DNA of 52,058 nucleotides from contig DDTM01000035.1 in the NCBI GenBank assembly GCA_002344075.1, positions 1 to 52,058 of the forward strand, in the 5' to 3' direction. This document shows, in pieces, positions 1 to 7,626 of the stretch. The position numbers were made by a program, and so were the translations under genes. Origin of the DNA: Bacteroidetes bacterium UBA2364. GTDB taxonomy: Bacteria; Bacteroidota; Rhodothermia; Rhodothermales; UBA2364. Under the pieces are notes generated by a model that saw only the letters and a program-made list of their open reading frames with translations, searched no databases and was not told the DNA's origin. How positions within the stretch are numbered: the first letter of the stretch is position 1; each line of letters begins with the position of its first letter.

Positions 1-245
1 ATATAGTGATACTAAAGATTTTTTATTATAGAACTAAATATCGTAAAATGTTTCTTTAATTACAGCTATAAAAAATAACTAACGGTTTGCAAGCTTAATG
101 AATCAAAGAATTAATTATTTGACATTATAGACACTATGTAAAGAATAGTTATCACACGTTGTATAAGTGTTAAATAAACGCTTTAAAACATGACATAGAA
201 TACATTTACTTTTGACATTAACACTCTATTAAACCTATATAAATT
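1..245. other. AT-rich intergenic left edge
   Basis: This stretch is strongly AT-rich and has no convincing reading frame. A TTGACA at 212-217 lies 18 nt from TATATA at 236-241, but that would put the transcript start at or just beyond the ATG at 246. It is therefore either fortuitous or a leaderless promoter. A second TTGACA at 119-124 has no good -10 partner. I see no RNA gene or repeat here. Confidence 0.4.
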
Positions 246-803
246 ATGAGATATAGTTTGAAAAAATGGATAATCCTGTTTGGCAGTTTAGCTATTTCTG
301 CATGTGGTAGCAATGAAAATAAGCCTGCCCCAACCGAATCCAAACAAGAAAAAACGCCAACAGCCAATGAGGTTGCTTCACCTCCATTTAATGACCCCAA
401 AATTAATTTTGAACACTTCGGAAGTTACGATCTCTCCACTTGGAGAAGTACATCACCTAAAATCGAGGATTCTGAAGGGGATACGGTGATGGAGTCTGTA
501 ACTTATACCAAAGATGGTTCCACGATGGTGGTTGAGACCTCCCAAAGTGAATACGGTCATAATGTGCTTTATATGTTAAAAGGTGCAGATGGGAAAGTGC
601 AAAAAACGCGTTCCCTTGATTATAGCAGCAACCCGTATGTACTTACAGAAGAGGTCAATGATTATACGCTTAAGCCAGCCAAAAAATTTACACGTACCCA
701 AAAAATGAATCAATCTTGGCAACAAGCAAAGCCTTTGCCAACATCCGCAACGGGTATATGGCAAGAAGGCGAAGCCGACGAATATGGTGATCCCGATCAT
801 TAA
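246..803 (+). CDS. putative lipoprotein of unknown function
   Basis: The 185-residue product begins with a lysine-containing n-region, a hydrophobic stretch and an ISAC lipobox with the acceptor Cys at residue 20, so it is probably a membrane-anchored lipoprotein. After the Cys comes a low-complexity linker rich in Glu, Lys, Pro and Thr (to about residue 47), typical of surface or periplasmic lipoproteins. The remaining 135 residues are polar, contain many Tyr, Ser and Thr, and end in an acidic tail. I do not recognise a family. It is the first of four small exported proteins in a row on the same strand, but it lacks the core motif shared by the next three. The ATG at 246 is the only start that gives a complete signal sequence. 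Confidence 0.65.
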   Translation: MRYSLKKWIILFGSLAISACGSNENKPAPTESKQEKTPTANEVASPPFNDPKINFEHFGSYDLSTWRSTSPKIEDSEGDTVMESVTYTKDGSTMVVETSQSEYGHNVLYMLKGADGKVQKTRSLDYSSNPYVLTEEVNDYTLKPAKKFTRTQKMNQSWQQAKPLPTSATGIWQEGEADEYGDPDH

Positions 804-861
804 GATATTTACTGACATTAGACTAAAAAATCATCCTTCTTCACTATTAATATAAGTTGCT

Positions 862-1245
862 ATGAAAAAGCTATTCACTGTTTTGTTTTTTTTAGGACTC
901 ACTATATCCTTTTCTCACATCTATGCCCAAGAAGTGGTAAAGTTTAGTAAAGGAAAAAGTGAAAAAACCATTGCAGTAACGTTGTCCAAAAATGCTTCCA
1001 AAACCTACTCGATAGAAGTTCGGGGTGGGCAAGCAATCATCGTTGCTGCACTTGGAAATCAGGCCGAAAACATTGCAATTACTTTACAAAACCCCAGTGC
1101 TGCTTCTGATCATGAAACGGAACCAGGTGGCTTACGGGTATTAGCCAATGACTCTGGGAAATACCTGATTCGGGTTGCCAATACTGGAAATAGTACAAAA
1201 ACCTTTAATATCAGATTTTTTGCAGGGAATGGTAAACATTATTAA
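862..1245 (+). CDS. small exported protein, PliG-like core (paralogue 1)
   Basis: The 127-residue protein has a Sec signal peptide (MKK, hydrophobic core, cleavage likely near IYA-Q at about residue 22). The mature part starts with VKFSKGKSEKT and contains a 'GGQ' turn, then alternating hydrophobic and polar stretches suggesting a small all-beta domain. The order 'K-F-x-K-G-x-S ... G-Q ... P ... G-x-Y-x-I-R-V' resembles domains annotated as inhibitors of g-type lysozyme (PliG); that is a recollected family pattern, not a search result. The next gene and the one at 1953 carry the same core, so this is a local paralogue group. Its C-terminal 'SGKYLIRVANTGNSTKTF' is typical of PPC/PliG-like beta-sandwich ends. 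It is probably periplasmic. Confidence 0.6.
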   Translation: MKKLFTVLFFLGLTISFSHIYAQEVVKFSKGKSEKTIAVTLSKNASKTYSIEVRGGQAIIVAALGNQAENIAITLQNPSAASDHETEPGGLRVLANDSGKYLIRVANTGNSTKTFNIRFFAGNGKHY

Positions 1246-1302
1246 CCATAAGCCGCAAAATAACCACATTTAAATTAACCAAACCATTAAAAGATTAAGT
1301 CA

Positions 1303-1686
1303 ATGAAAAAATTCAACTCAATTCTGGCAATTTTATTCCTCTTTGCCGGATTTGCATTCGCACAAACCAACAAAACTGAAACGGTCAAATTTGCAAGAGG
1401 TGCTTCGGACGCGATGTTAACACGTACCATTCCAGCCAATGGCTCTATCACTTTTGTAATCAACGCTAGAGCAGGCCAGACCATGGGATTTACTGTTGGA
1501 TACGATTTTAAAGACAGTGATATTGTTGCTTCTTTGGTCCCTCCGAGAACAACCAATGTCACTTGGAGTGGTGGCCCGAAAGAGACGAATGAATATGAAA
1601 TCCAAGATTCTGGAAATCACAAATTAAAGGTGAAAAATACCACAAAAAAACCTATTACGATGACCTTATACTTAGATATTCAGTAA
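1303..1686 (+). CDS. small exported protein, PliG-like core (paralogue 2)
   Basis: This 127-residue protein has the same length as its upstream neighbour and clear similarity to it. The signal peptide is cleaved near AFA-Q (about residue 20). The mature sequence opens with VKFARGASDAML, followed by 'NARAGQTMGF', a 'VPP' segment, a 'TWSGG' segment and 'SGNHKLKVKNTTKKPITMTL'. This matches best the pattern I associate with g-type lysozyme inhibitor domains (F-A-[KR]-G-A-S ... A-G-Q-T ... W-x-G ... G-x-Y/H-x-[IL]-x-V). Function is inferred; no catalytic residues are expected. It sits 57 bp after the previous stop and is followed by an 11-bp inverted repeat, so the two may form one transcript. Confidence 0.62.
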   Translation: MKKFNSILAILFLFAGFAFAQTNKTETVKFARGASDAMLTRTIPANGSITFVINARAGQTMGFTVGYDFKDSDIVASLVPPRTTNVTWSGGPKETNEYEIQDSGNHKLKVKNTTKKPITMTLYLDIQ

Positions 1687-1716
1687 GACATAAGACATAG
1701 TTTTTTTGTTATTGTT

Positions 1717-1766
1717 ATTTGGCGATCATTCATCTGTAAATATTTTATGGTGACAGATCGCCAAAT
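1717..1766 (+). terminator. perfect 11-bp inverted repeat after paralogue pair
   Basis: ATTTGGCGATC (1717-1727) is repeated as its exact reverse complement at 1756-1766, with a 28-nt AT-rich loop. It lies about 30 bp after the stop of the second small exported protein. The 3' side continues TCATTTTGTG, so it could be a weak terminator or an mRNA-stabilising hairpin. The long loop makes a strong intrinsic terminator less certain. Confidence 0.4.
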
Positions 1767-1952
1767 TCATTTTGTGAAGATTTCCATTTTTTGCATTATG
1801 TAAGTTCGCCATTTGGATGATTAACAAATCCAAACTTGGCAATAGTAAATAGAACTTTAATGCTTATGCGGAAATCAATCATTGTCTCAATAATGAAAAG
1901 AGATGTTAGTCTCTTAAATACCATTTATCTGAACTCTTAAATACAAAATCGG

Positions 1953-2441
1953 ATGAAAAAGATTATTTATTTCTTGCTTTCGGTTTCCGTACTTCCTGGC
2001 TGTGGCAACAACGCCTCTCCGACTGAAACCAAACGAGAAAGCGCTTCTACTATGTCTGAACCACCAAAAATGGAAAAGGAGACCGTGCCAGATGAAACCA
2101 CCGACGAAATCGAGTCTGCGGAAACCACTGGCGGTCAGCCTGAGCGCATAAAATTGGCAAAAGGTGCCTCGGATGCGGATCTGAATATTATTTTAGATGC
2201 GCGTGAAACCAAGTCGTATGTAGCCTTTGTGCAAAAAGGGTTCATGACCTGTATTATGCCCAATACGGATTTGGGTGCAAAAGTAACCGTGAAAGTAAAT
2301 GGAGAAGTACGTGACCTTGCAGAAGATGGTCCTTGTTCGGATCATGCTACCGAATCAGGAGACCAAACGATTGAGTTTATCAACAACGGTAACAAAGAAA
2401 TTCCATTTATGGCCAATGTTAGCTTCAACGAGCATATGTAA
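1953..2441 (+). CDS. lipoprotein with PliG-like core (paralogue 3)
   Basis: The 162-residue product has a short signal sequence and an LPGC lipobox (Cys at residue 17), so this paralogue is membrane-anchored while the other two are soluble. A Glu/Thr/Pro-rich linker of about 45 residues follows. The core then starts with IKLAKGASDADL, the same motif as the proteins at 862 and 1303. Two additional Cys residues in the core ('TCIMP' and 'GPCSD') could form a disulfide in the periplasm. The C-terminal 'SGDQTIEFINNGNKEIPF' parallels the last strands of its paralogues. Role unknown; an inhibitor or binding role is only inferred from family resemblance. Confidence 0.62.
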   Translation: MKKIIYFLLSVSVLPGCGNNASPTETKRESASTMSEPPKMEKETVPDETTDEIESAETTGGQPERIKLAKGASDADLNIILDARETKSYVAFVQKGFMTCIMPNTDLGAKVTVKVNGEVRDLAEDGPCSDHATESGDQTIEFINNGNKEIPFMANVSFNEHM

Positions 2442-2629
2442 ATTGAGTTGATGTACTTGGGAACTACCAAAAGTGGGGTATCAGTCCCGTAAAAGTTGTA
2501 CCGTCAAGATAAAAACGGTAACTTTAAAAAAGTGGGTGTTACATTTGCCCCCACGTCATCGAATGATTCCTTTGTATAGAATAATAATAGACTGATATGC
2601 TCTTTTTTTAACCCTTTTCCCACATTCCT
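2442..2629 (+). other. intergenic region with imperfect hairpins
   Basis: An imperfect inverted repeat lies at 2492-2525 (AAAGTTGTACCGT against ACGGTAACTTT, 2-nt bulge), with a second GTGGG/CCCAC pair just after it. No T-tract follows either, so they are not convincing terminators. They may cap the transcript of the lipoprotein or form a leader of the capA-like gene. Confidence 0.25.
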
Positions 2630-3733
2630 ATGATGTTTTCTGGATTATACCGAGCCTCATGGTTGGTAATCTGTTGCTGGTTTCTTGCTGGTTGTACGGA
2701 AAATGAAAAGCAGGACATGGAAAAATCTGTTGCTGCAAGCACTCCGATTAAGAATGCGGAACCAATTACCATTACTGCGGCAGGCGACATCATGTTGGGA
2801 TCCACTTTTCCCAATACAACCAGGATGCCGCCCGAAGATGGTTCACGGTTACTCGATCCTGTTGCGCCTTTATTTCAGGCGGCAGATATCGCCTTTGCAA
2901 ATCTCGAAGGCCCTTTAATTGACGAAGGGGTTTCTGGAAAGTGTGGAAAAAGCGGTAATTGTTTTGCGTTTAAGATGCCAACTCGCTATGGGAAACATCT
3001 TAAAAACGCAGGATTAGATGTTCTAAGTGTGGCCAATAACCATGCAAATGATTTTGGTGAAGCAGGCCGCCTAAGTACACGCAAGACCTTGGATGAAGTT
3101 GGTATTCTCCATGCGGGGGGAGATCGTCAGTCTTTTGCAACTACTTTTAAGGAGATTAAAGGTAAAAAAGTAGCGTTTATCGGGTTTGCTCATAACAACG
3201 TTGCACCTAATGTGAATGAACTGGAGGCTGCACGGCAACTTGTGCAAGAGGCAGATGCAAAAGCAGATTTGGTGGTGGTTTCGTTTCATGGAGGGGCAGA
3301 AGGCTCTGGAAATACCCGTGTACCCAACCGTACCGAAATCTTTTTCGGAGAAGCACGGGGAAACTTGCCGCTTTTTTCCAAAACTGTCATTGATGCTGGG
3401 GCAGATCTCGTACTGGGTCATGGACCGCATGTATTACGTGGAATGGAGGTGTATAAAGATCGTCTGATTGCTTATTCCCTTGGAAATTTTGCGACCTATG
3501 GCTGGTTTCAGTTAGCAGGCGCTACTGCCGAAACCATGGTCTTGGACGTAAAATTAGATACCGATGGGAAGTTTTTAGGCGGTAAAATCCATCCTTTTGT
3601 TCTTGTAGGACGTGGAATGTTAACAAAAGACAAGTCAAACTCGGCTATTTCTACGTTGCGGAGACTGTCTAAGTTGGACTTTCCCAATACCATGCCCGTA
3701 ATTACATCCGATGGTACCGTTTCACCAAAGTAA
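2630..3733 (+). CDS. CapA/PgsA-type metallophosphatase-fold lipoprotein
   Basis: The 367-residue product carries an LAGC lipobox (Cys 22) and then a full CapA-family domain (PGA_cap, calcineurin-like fold). Visible family motifs in order are 'AAGDIMLGS', 'ANLEGPL', 'SVANNHANDFGEAG', 'HAGGD', 'VSFHGGAEG', 'GADLVLGHGPHVLRGME' and 'IAYSLGNFAT'. The Asp, Asn and His residues in these are the presumed metal ligands. The family includes CapA/PgsA, involved in poly-gamma-glutamate capsule synthesis or anchoring, but most stand-alone members are of unknown substrate. No capB/capC partner is nearby, so a capsule role is not supported by context. A terminator follows at 3754. Confidence 0.8.
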   Translation: MMFSGLYRASWLVICCWFLAGCTENEKQDMEKSVAASTPIKNAEPITITAAGDIMLGSTFPNTTRMPPEDGSRLLDPVAPLFQAADIAFANLEGPLIDEGVSGKCGKSGNCFAFKMPTRYGKHLKNAGLDVLSVANNHANDFGEAGRLSTRKTLDEVGILHAGGDRQSFATTFKEIKGKKVAFIGFAHNNVAPNVNELEAARQLVQEADAKADLVVVSFHGGAEGSGNTRVPNRTEIFFGEARGNLPLFSKTVIDAGADLVLGHGPHVLRGMEVYKDRLIAYSLGNFATYGWFQLAGATAETMVLDVKLDTDGKFLGGKIHPFVLVGRGMLTKDKSNSAISTLRRLSKLDFPNTMPVITSDGTVSPK

Positions 3734-3753
3734 ACTACTATGTTTATTGTTGT

Positions 3754-3785
3754 AAAGGTTGTTTCCATGAGAGACAACCTTTTTT
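3754..3785 (+). terminator. intrinsic terminator of the capA-like gene
   Basis: AAAGGTTGT (3754-3762) pairs perfectly with ACAACCTTT (3774-3782) around an 11-nt loop, and the transcript continues as a T-run to 3785. It lies 20 bp after the stop codon of the CapA-like lipoprotein. Confidence 0.85.
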
Positions 3786-3850
3786 GTGATCAAGTAGAGA
3801 TTTTTTCCAGAAGAGGCCTATTTTAGATTGCTCATATTCTGTTTTATGGT

Positions 3851-5827
3851 ATGAAAAAAACAATATTACTACTTCTCTTATTCATCGCAGGGATCAATCA
3901 CTTGGTAGCACAGCAGTTAAGAACTGTAGTCATGGTTGATGTTAATGATTTTAAGAAATTAAGAAACAATAATGAGAGAAAAGAATTTCTCAAACAGTAT
4001 AATACATATGATAAAAATACTTACGAAAAAATTTATCAGCATATTCTTAGAGAAGATAACATCTCATTACTCATATACTGGCATTATATTAAGACTAGGA
4101 TTTGGGAAATTTTTAACTATTCAGCAGAAGATATAAATGAAAGCCTGAATAAAATAATTGAACTCACGAAAATAGATAAAGGTTATGAAGCTGAAAGGAT
4201 TGTAGCTCAAATTCATTTAGACTTAAATAATTACAATTCAGGAATACTAATGGAGCAAGAGCTATATTCATCATATCTAACTAAGTTATCAAGGATGAAG
4301 TCTATCGGGTTTGATAAGTTTTATTATTATCAAGTGGATTGGATACTCTATCAAATGGGGAGGACATTTTTTACTTTAGGAGATTACGAAAAAGCATTAG
4401 AAAGTTTAAAAAATTCAGTAAGATACACAGAAATAAAAGAAGGAATATTTTATACGCTTTCCTTAAATCTAATCCAAACAATCTATGCAAATCTAAAAAA
4501 ATTCCCTGATGCTATTCGATACGCACAGTACATTTATGATGCCAATCAGAACATAAACCCACAACAAGACCCTAAAGAGTGGCGGTCATTTTTTTGGCAG
4601 GGTTTATCATCGTTAGATATGGCATCTTATTATATGGAAATGCAAGACTTTAAGAATGCTGAATTTTATAGCAACCGTGGATATAAGCTTTACCAAATTA
4701 AATACAATTATACAGATCCTAAAGACCTCACTCAGACGATTGCAGAGTTTGATGCACTTCAAGTGATTATTCGTCTTAAACTAAAAACTAATAAGGTGGA
4801 GGAAGCCAAAATGCATTTCGCACGAGTCGAGCAATTACGCCCCTATATTCGCTTTCAAGATCCCGGTAATTTTTTCAAATCCCTTCCATATTATTATAAT
4901 AATGTCAACTATTACAAAATTAAGCAAGATTATAAAAAGGCATTTGCTTATTTACAATTAGCCAACCAGATGGAAGACAGCCTAGCAAAGCAAAATGATA
5001 AACGCAAACTTTGGCAAATTGAAATGCGTGTAGATGCTGAACGATACCAAAATCAAATTGAATCGGCAATGCAAGCAAGTCGCCAGGAAGAGTGGTTGAA
5101 GAACTTAGCAACTTTTACTTTGGCACTGGTGGTTTTATTAGGTTCTTTAATAATTAGACGTATCAAAAAAGATCATAATACCATTATTTTTCAAAAATCA
5201 CTTTTGGAAAAATCTTTATATGAAAAGGAAAGATTCCTCCAAGAAATACATCACCGAGTTAAGAATAATCTGCAAATCATTTCTGGGCTTTTTGAAAAAC
5301 AGGCCCGTAATATGCAAGACGAACAAGCCAAGAAGTTGATGAAAGAAGGTCAGGATAGGGTCTATTCGATTGCGCTGGTTCATCAAAATCTGTATCAGTC
5401 GGAAGATTTATCTACATTGGGCATTAAAAACTTTATATCAACCCTTATTAATAATATAGAGCGCTCTTATAAATCGGAAAATCAGGTTATTGAAGTGAAT
5501 TATGAAATTGATGATTCAAAACTCTCAATTGATACAGCTATTCCAACTGGGTTAATCATAAATGAGCTTATTACGAATTGTTATAAGTATGCGTTTAAAA
5601 ATAGACCTCATGGTAAAATAGATGTGTCATTCTACAAGAAAGAATCTCACTATTATCTAAATGTAACAGACGATGGTGTTGGTATTCCGGATGATGTTCA
5701 CTTATTTAATCGTCAGACGCTTGGAATGAATTTAGTCAAAGGATTGGTTCGTCAATTAGATGGAGTAATAGAATTAGAAAGCAACAAATTGGGCACGAGA
5801 ATATTAATTTATTTTAAAATTCCTTAG
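3851..5827 (+). CDS. TPR-containing sensor histidine kinase (HisKA_2 type)
   Basis: This 658-residue membrane sensor kinase has a signal peptide (first about 20 residues, ending LVAQ), a large extracytoplasmic alpha-helical region with TPR-like repeats ('MGRTFFTLGDYEKALESLKNS', about residues 60-370), a coiled stretch and one membrane segment near 415-437. The kinase core follows. The H-box 'EIHHRVKNNLQIISGLF' (about residue 465) is the HisKA_2 form, and the HATPase part shows the N-box 'NELITNCYKYAF', a G-box 'DDGVGIP' and a C-terminal 'GTRILIYF'. No response regulator is adjacent. The gene is clearly richer in A and T than its neighbours, especially over its first 1.2 kb, which hints at transfer from an AT-rich Bacteroidota relative. 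The input signal is unknown. Confidence 0.85.
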   Translation: MKKTILLLLLFIAGINHLVAQQLRTVVMVDVNDFKKLRNNNERKEFLKQYNTYDKNTYEKIYQHILREDNISLLIYWHYIKTRIWEIFNYSAEDINESLNKIIELTKIDKGYEAERIVAQIHLDLNNYNSGILMEQELYSSYLTKLSRMKSIGFDKFYYYQVDWILYQMGRTFFTLGDYEKALESLKNSVRYTEIKEGIFYTLSLNLIQTIYANLKKFPDAIRYAQYIYDANQNINPQQDPKEWRSFFWQGLSSLDMASYYMEMQDFKNAEFYSNRGYKLYQIKYNYTDPKDLTQTIAEFDALQVIIRLKLKTNKVEEAKMHFARVEQLRPYIRFQDPGNFFKSLPYYYNNVNYYKIKQDYKKAFAYLQLANQMEDSLAKQNDKRKLWQIEMRVDAERYQNQIESAMQASRQEEWLKNLATFTLALVVLLGSLIIRRIKKDHNTIIFQKSLLEKSLYEKERFLQEIHHRVKNNLQIISGLFEKQARNMQDEQAKKLMKEGQDRVYSIALVHQNLYQSEDLSTLGIKNFISTLINNIERSYKSENQVIEVNYEIDDSKLSIDTAIPTGLIINELITNCYKYAFKNRPHGKIDVSFYKKESHYYLNVTDDGVGIPDDVHLFNRQTLGMNLVKGLVRQLDGVIELESNKLGTRILIYFKIP

Positions 5828-5836
5828 CATAACATG

Positions 5837-6922
5837 TTATTGGTAGGCTTCTAAGACGGGTAAGCTATTATTGTTAAAGTCCCAAAATGCCTGATTTTCC
5901 CAAGAAGACCCATTCGTTGCACGATTACCCTTAAAACTAACCCACTCGGCCCCCCAATAACAAAATCCAATATTCTTCGGATTTGTTTTTAGTAAGTTCT
6001 TTATGGCTAAAACGTACTCTTTCTGGCCTTGTGGAGTGGCAGGGAAATCAGGGAGTAATTGAGACTCAAGGCCCACGATATTGTTCGTCCAATCATTCCA
6101 ACCTAAGCTAAATGGATAAGCCATTTCTGCAATGAGTACAGGTTTTTGAGTTGTGGCAGTTAAATTTGTTAAACCTTCTTGTAATTTCTTTAAATCTTTT
6201 CCATGCCATATAGGGTAATAGCTAAATCCCATGATGTCATAATCTATATCAGACAATCTTGTAAAGAAAGATTGTGCAAACTCGAATCCAGCATAATGGA
6301 GAATAATTTTGGTTTTAGGATTTACTTGTCGGACTGCCAAAGCTGCTTTGTTGAGCAATGATTTGAATATCGAAAGGTTTGCATAACTTCCATCCGGCCA
6401 TAAAAAACCGCCATTTACTTCATTACCTAATTGGATAAAATCGGGTTTTATTTCCTCCATAATTTTTCGGGTATAGGCATAAACGCTGTCTTGCAACGGC
6501 TGACCAGAGGTGTTTTTCCAGTCAAGAGGTTTGGTTTGTTTACTAGGGTCTGCCCAAGTATCCGAATAATGAACACTGATGAGGGTTTTAAAGCCCAGAT
6601 TTTTGACTTCAGAACTTAGCTTTTTGACGGTCGAAAAAGCAGAGGTTGCCTCGGTAGGTTGCTTCCATAGTCGAAGGCGGATAACGTTGACGCCAGATCG
6701 TTGGAGGGTAAGTAAGGGGTCTTCTGGCTGTTCCTGAAATCGGGTTATTACACCACTATACCTGAGCTCCGGCAGGAAGGAAACATCGGCACCTTGAACG
6801 AAAAAAAATGGTTCTTCCTCTTCGGGGAGTGGGACAGCCTGGTTGGAACAAGCCGAAGCCAAGAAGGCCAAAAGCCCCAAATAGGCTTTTCGAAAGAAAC
6901 ATGATCGTTGAGGAATGCTCAT
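5837..6922 (-). CDS. GH53 arabinogalactan endo-beta-1,4-galactanase (lipoprotein)
   Basis: The 361-residue lipoprotein (ASAC lipobox, Cys 25) has a complete GH53 barrel. Landmarks are 'FVQGADVSFLPEL', 'VNVIRLRLW', 'SVHYSDTWADPSKQ', the acid/base Glu in 'LGNEVNGGFLWP' (E168), 'FSYYPIWHG', and the nucleophile Glu in 'LIAEMAYPF' (E266). GH53 enzymes cut beta-1,4-galactan side chains of pectin. The lipid anchor suggests it acts at the outer membrane surface or in the periplasm. The start ATG overlaps the stop of the PhoU-like gene by 4 nt (ATGA), and a galactokinase-like gene is first in the same operon, which fits a galactan-to-galactose-1-phosphate route. Confidence 0.88.
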   Translation of the reverse strand: MSIPQRSCFFRKAYLGLLAFLASACSNQAVPLPEEEEPFFFVQGADVSFLPELRYSGVITRFQEQPEDPLLTLQRSGVNVIRLRLWKQPTEATSAFSTVKKLSSEVKNLGFKTLISVHYSDTWADPSKQTKPLDWKNTSGQPLQDSVYAYTRKIMEEIKPDFIQLGNEVNGGFLWPDGSYANLSIFKSLLNKAALAVRQVNPKTKIILHYAGFEFAQSFFTRLSDIDYDIMGFSYYPIWHGKDLKKLQEGLTNLTATTQKPVLIAEMAYPFSLGWNDWTNNIVGLESQLLPDFPATPQGQKEYVLAIKNLLKTNPKNIGFCYWGAEWVSFKGNRATNGSSWENQAFWDFNNNSLPVLEAYQ

Positions 6923-7590
6923 ATAGGCTCCTCACTCCAACTGGGAGCGCGTCGAATTTGGTCAAACGGCATAACCACAGAAGACATGATGTTGGATAAA
7001 TGAGCCGAAACGCGAGAAATCATACGGGCAAGACCTGCCAAGACCACTGCTTCGTTTACTGTTATTTCGGAATCATTGGCCAGATGGTGCATAAACTGGG
7101 AGGTCAGGGTTTTAACGGTGATGTTTTGATTCATTACCTCGCGTGCGACCCCAATGTCTTTTCCAATAAACCCTTGTTTCATTTGTGGAAACATGCGGGC
7201 GATGTGATTTCGGATGGTACGCAATTCTTGCACTCGCGTCCCGATACGGTTACGGTGGGCCAAATCCGCCATTTTGGCAATGGATTTGCCCAGATCGCCT
7301 GCCCGTTCGGCGTCTTGTACAATACTCATTAATATGAGGCCGATGGTGATGTCTTGCTTGGGTTCTTGATGAAAGTGCTCTTGGAGCCGACCACGAATAC
7401 CAATTTCTCGGTTGTTGATTTCATTGTCCCGTGCCTTCAGGTCAATTTTAAGGGTTTGGTTATCTAAGGCGTAAGCGGTGGATGCGGCAAATATTTCTTC
7501 TGCAATTTCCAACATCACCTGCATATCATCTAGACATTGTTGAACCAGAGGAGCAGAATGATTGGTGCGAATAAAGTCAAAAAATCCCAT
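6919..7590 (-). CDS. PhoU-domain protein
   Basis: From the ATG at 7590 the product is 223 residues, all helical, beginning MGFFDFIRTNHSAPLVQQ. It shows two PhoU-like three-helix units with the acidic/His pattern typical of the family ('VQDAERAGDLGKSIAKMADL', with the E/D-x-x-x-D metal-site type). PhoU proteins modulate phosphate sensing or Na/Pi transport, but there is no pst or NptA gene here. It lies between the galactokinase-like gene (36 bp upstream) and the GH53 gene (4-nt overlap), so it is co-transcribed with sugar genes. A GTG at 7611 would add seven residues; the ATG is preferred because it begins the conserved helix. Confidence 0.75.
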   Translation of the reverse strand: MGFFDFIRTNHSAPLVQQCLDDMQVMLEIAEEIFAASTAYALDNQTLKIDLKARDNEINNREIGIRGRLQEHFHQEPKQDITIGLILMSIVQDAERAGDLGKSIAKMADLAHRNRIGTRVQELRTIRNHIARMFPQMKQGFIGKDIGVAREVMNQNITVKTLTSQFMHHLANDSEITVNEAVVLAGLARMISRVSAHLSNIMSSVVMPFDQIRRAPSWSEEPI

Positions 7591-7626
7591 ATAAGTGTTT
7601 GTATTAAGCACACCTAAAGGTACGAA

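Noticed and set aside
212..241. TTGACA-N18-TATATA promoter-like sequence before the first lipoprotein
   Set aside because: The predicted transcript start would fall at or after the ATG at 246; AT-rich sequence gives such matches easily.
2630..3733. Poly-gamma-glutamate capsule locus
   Set aside because: Only the CapA-like gene is present; no capB or capC homologues are near.
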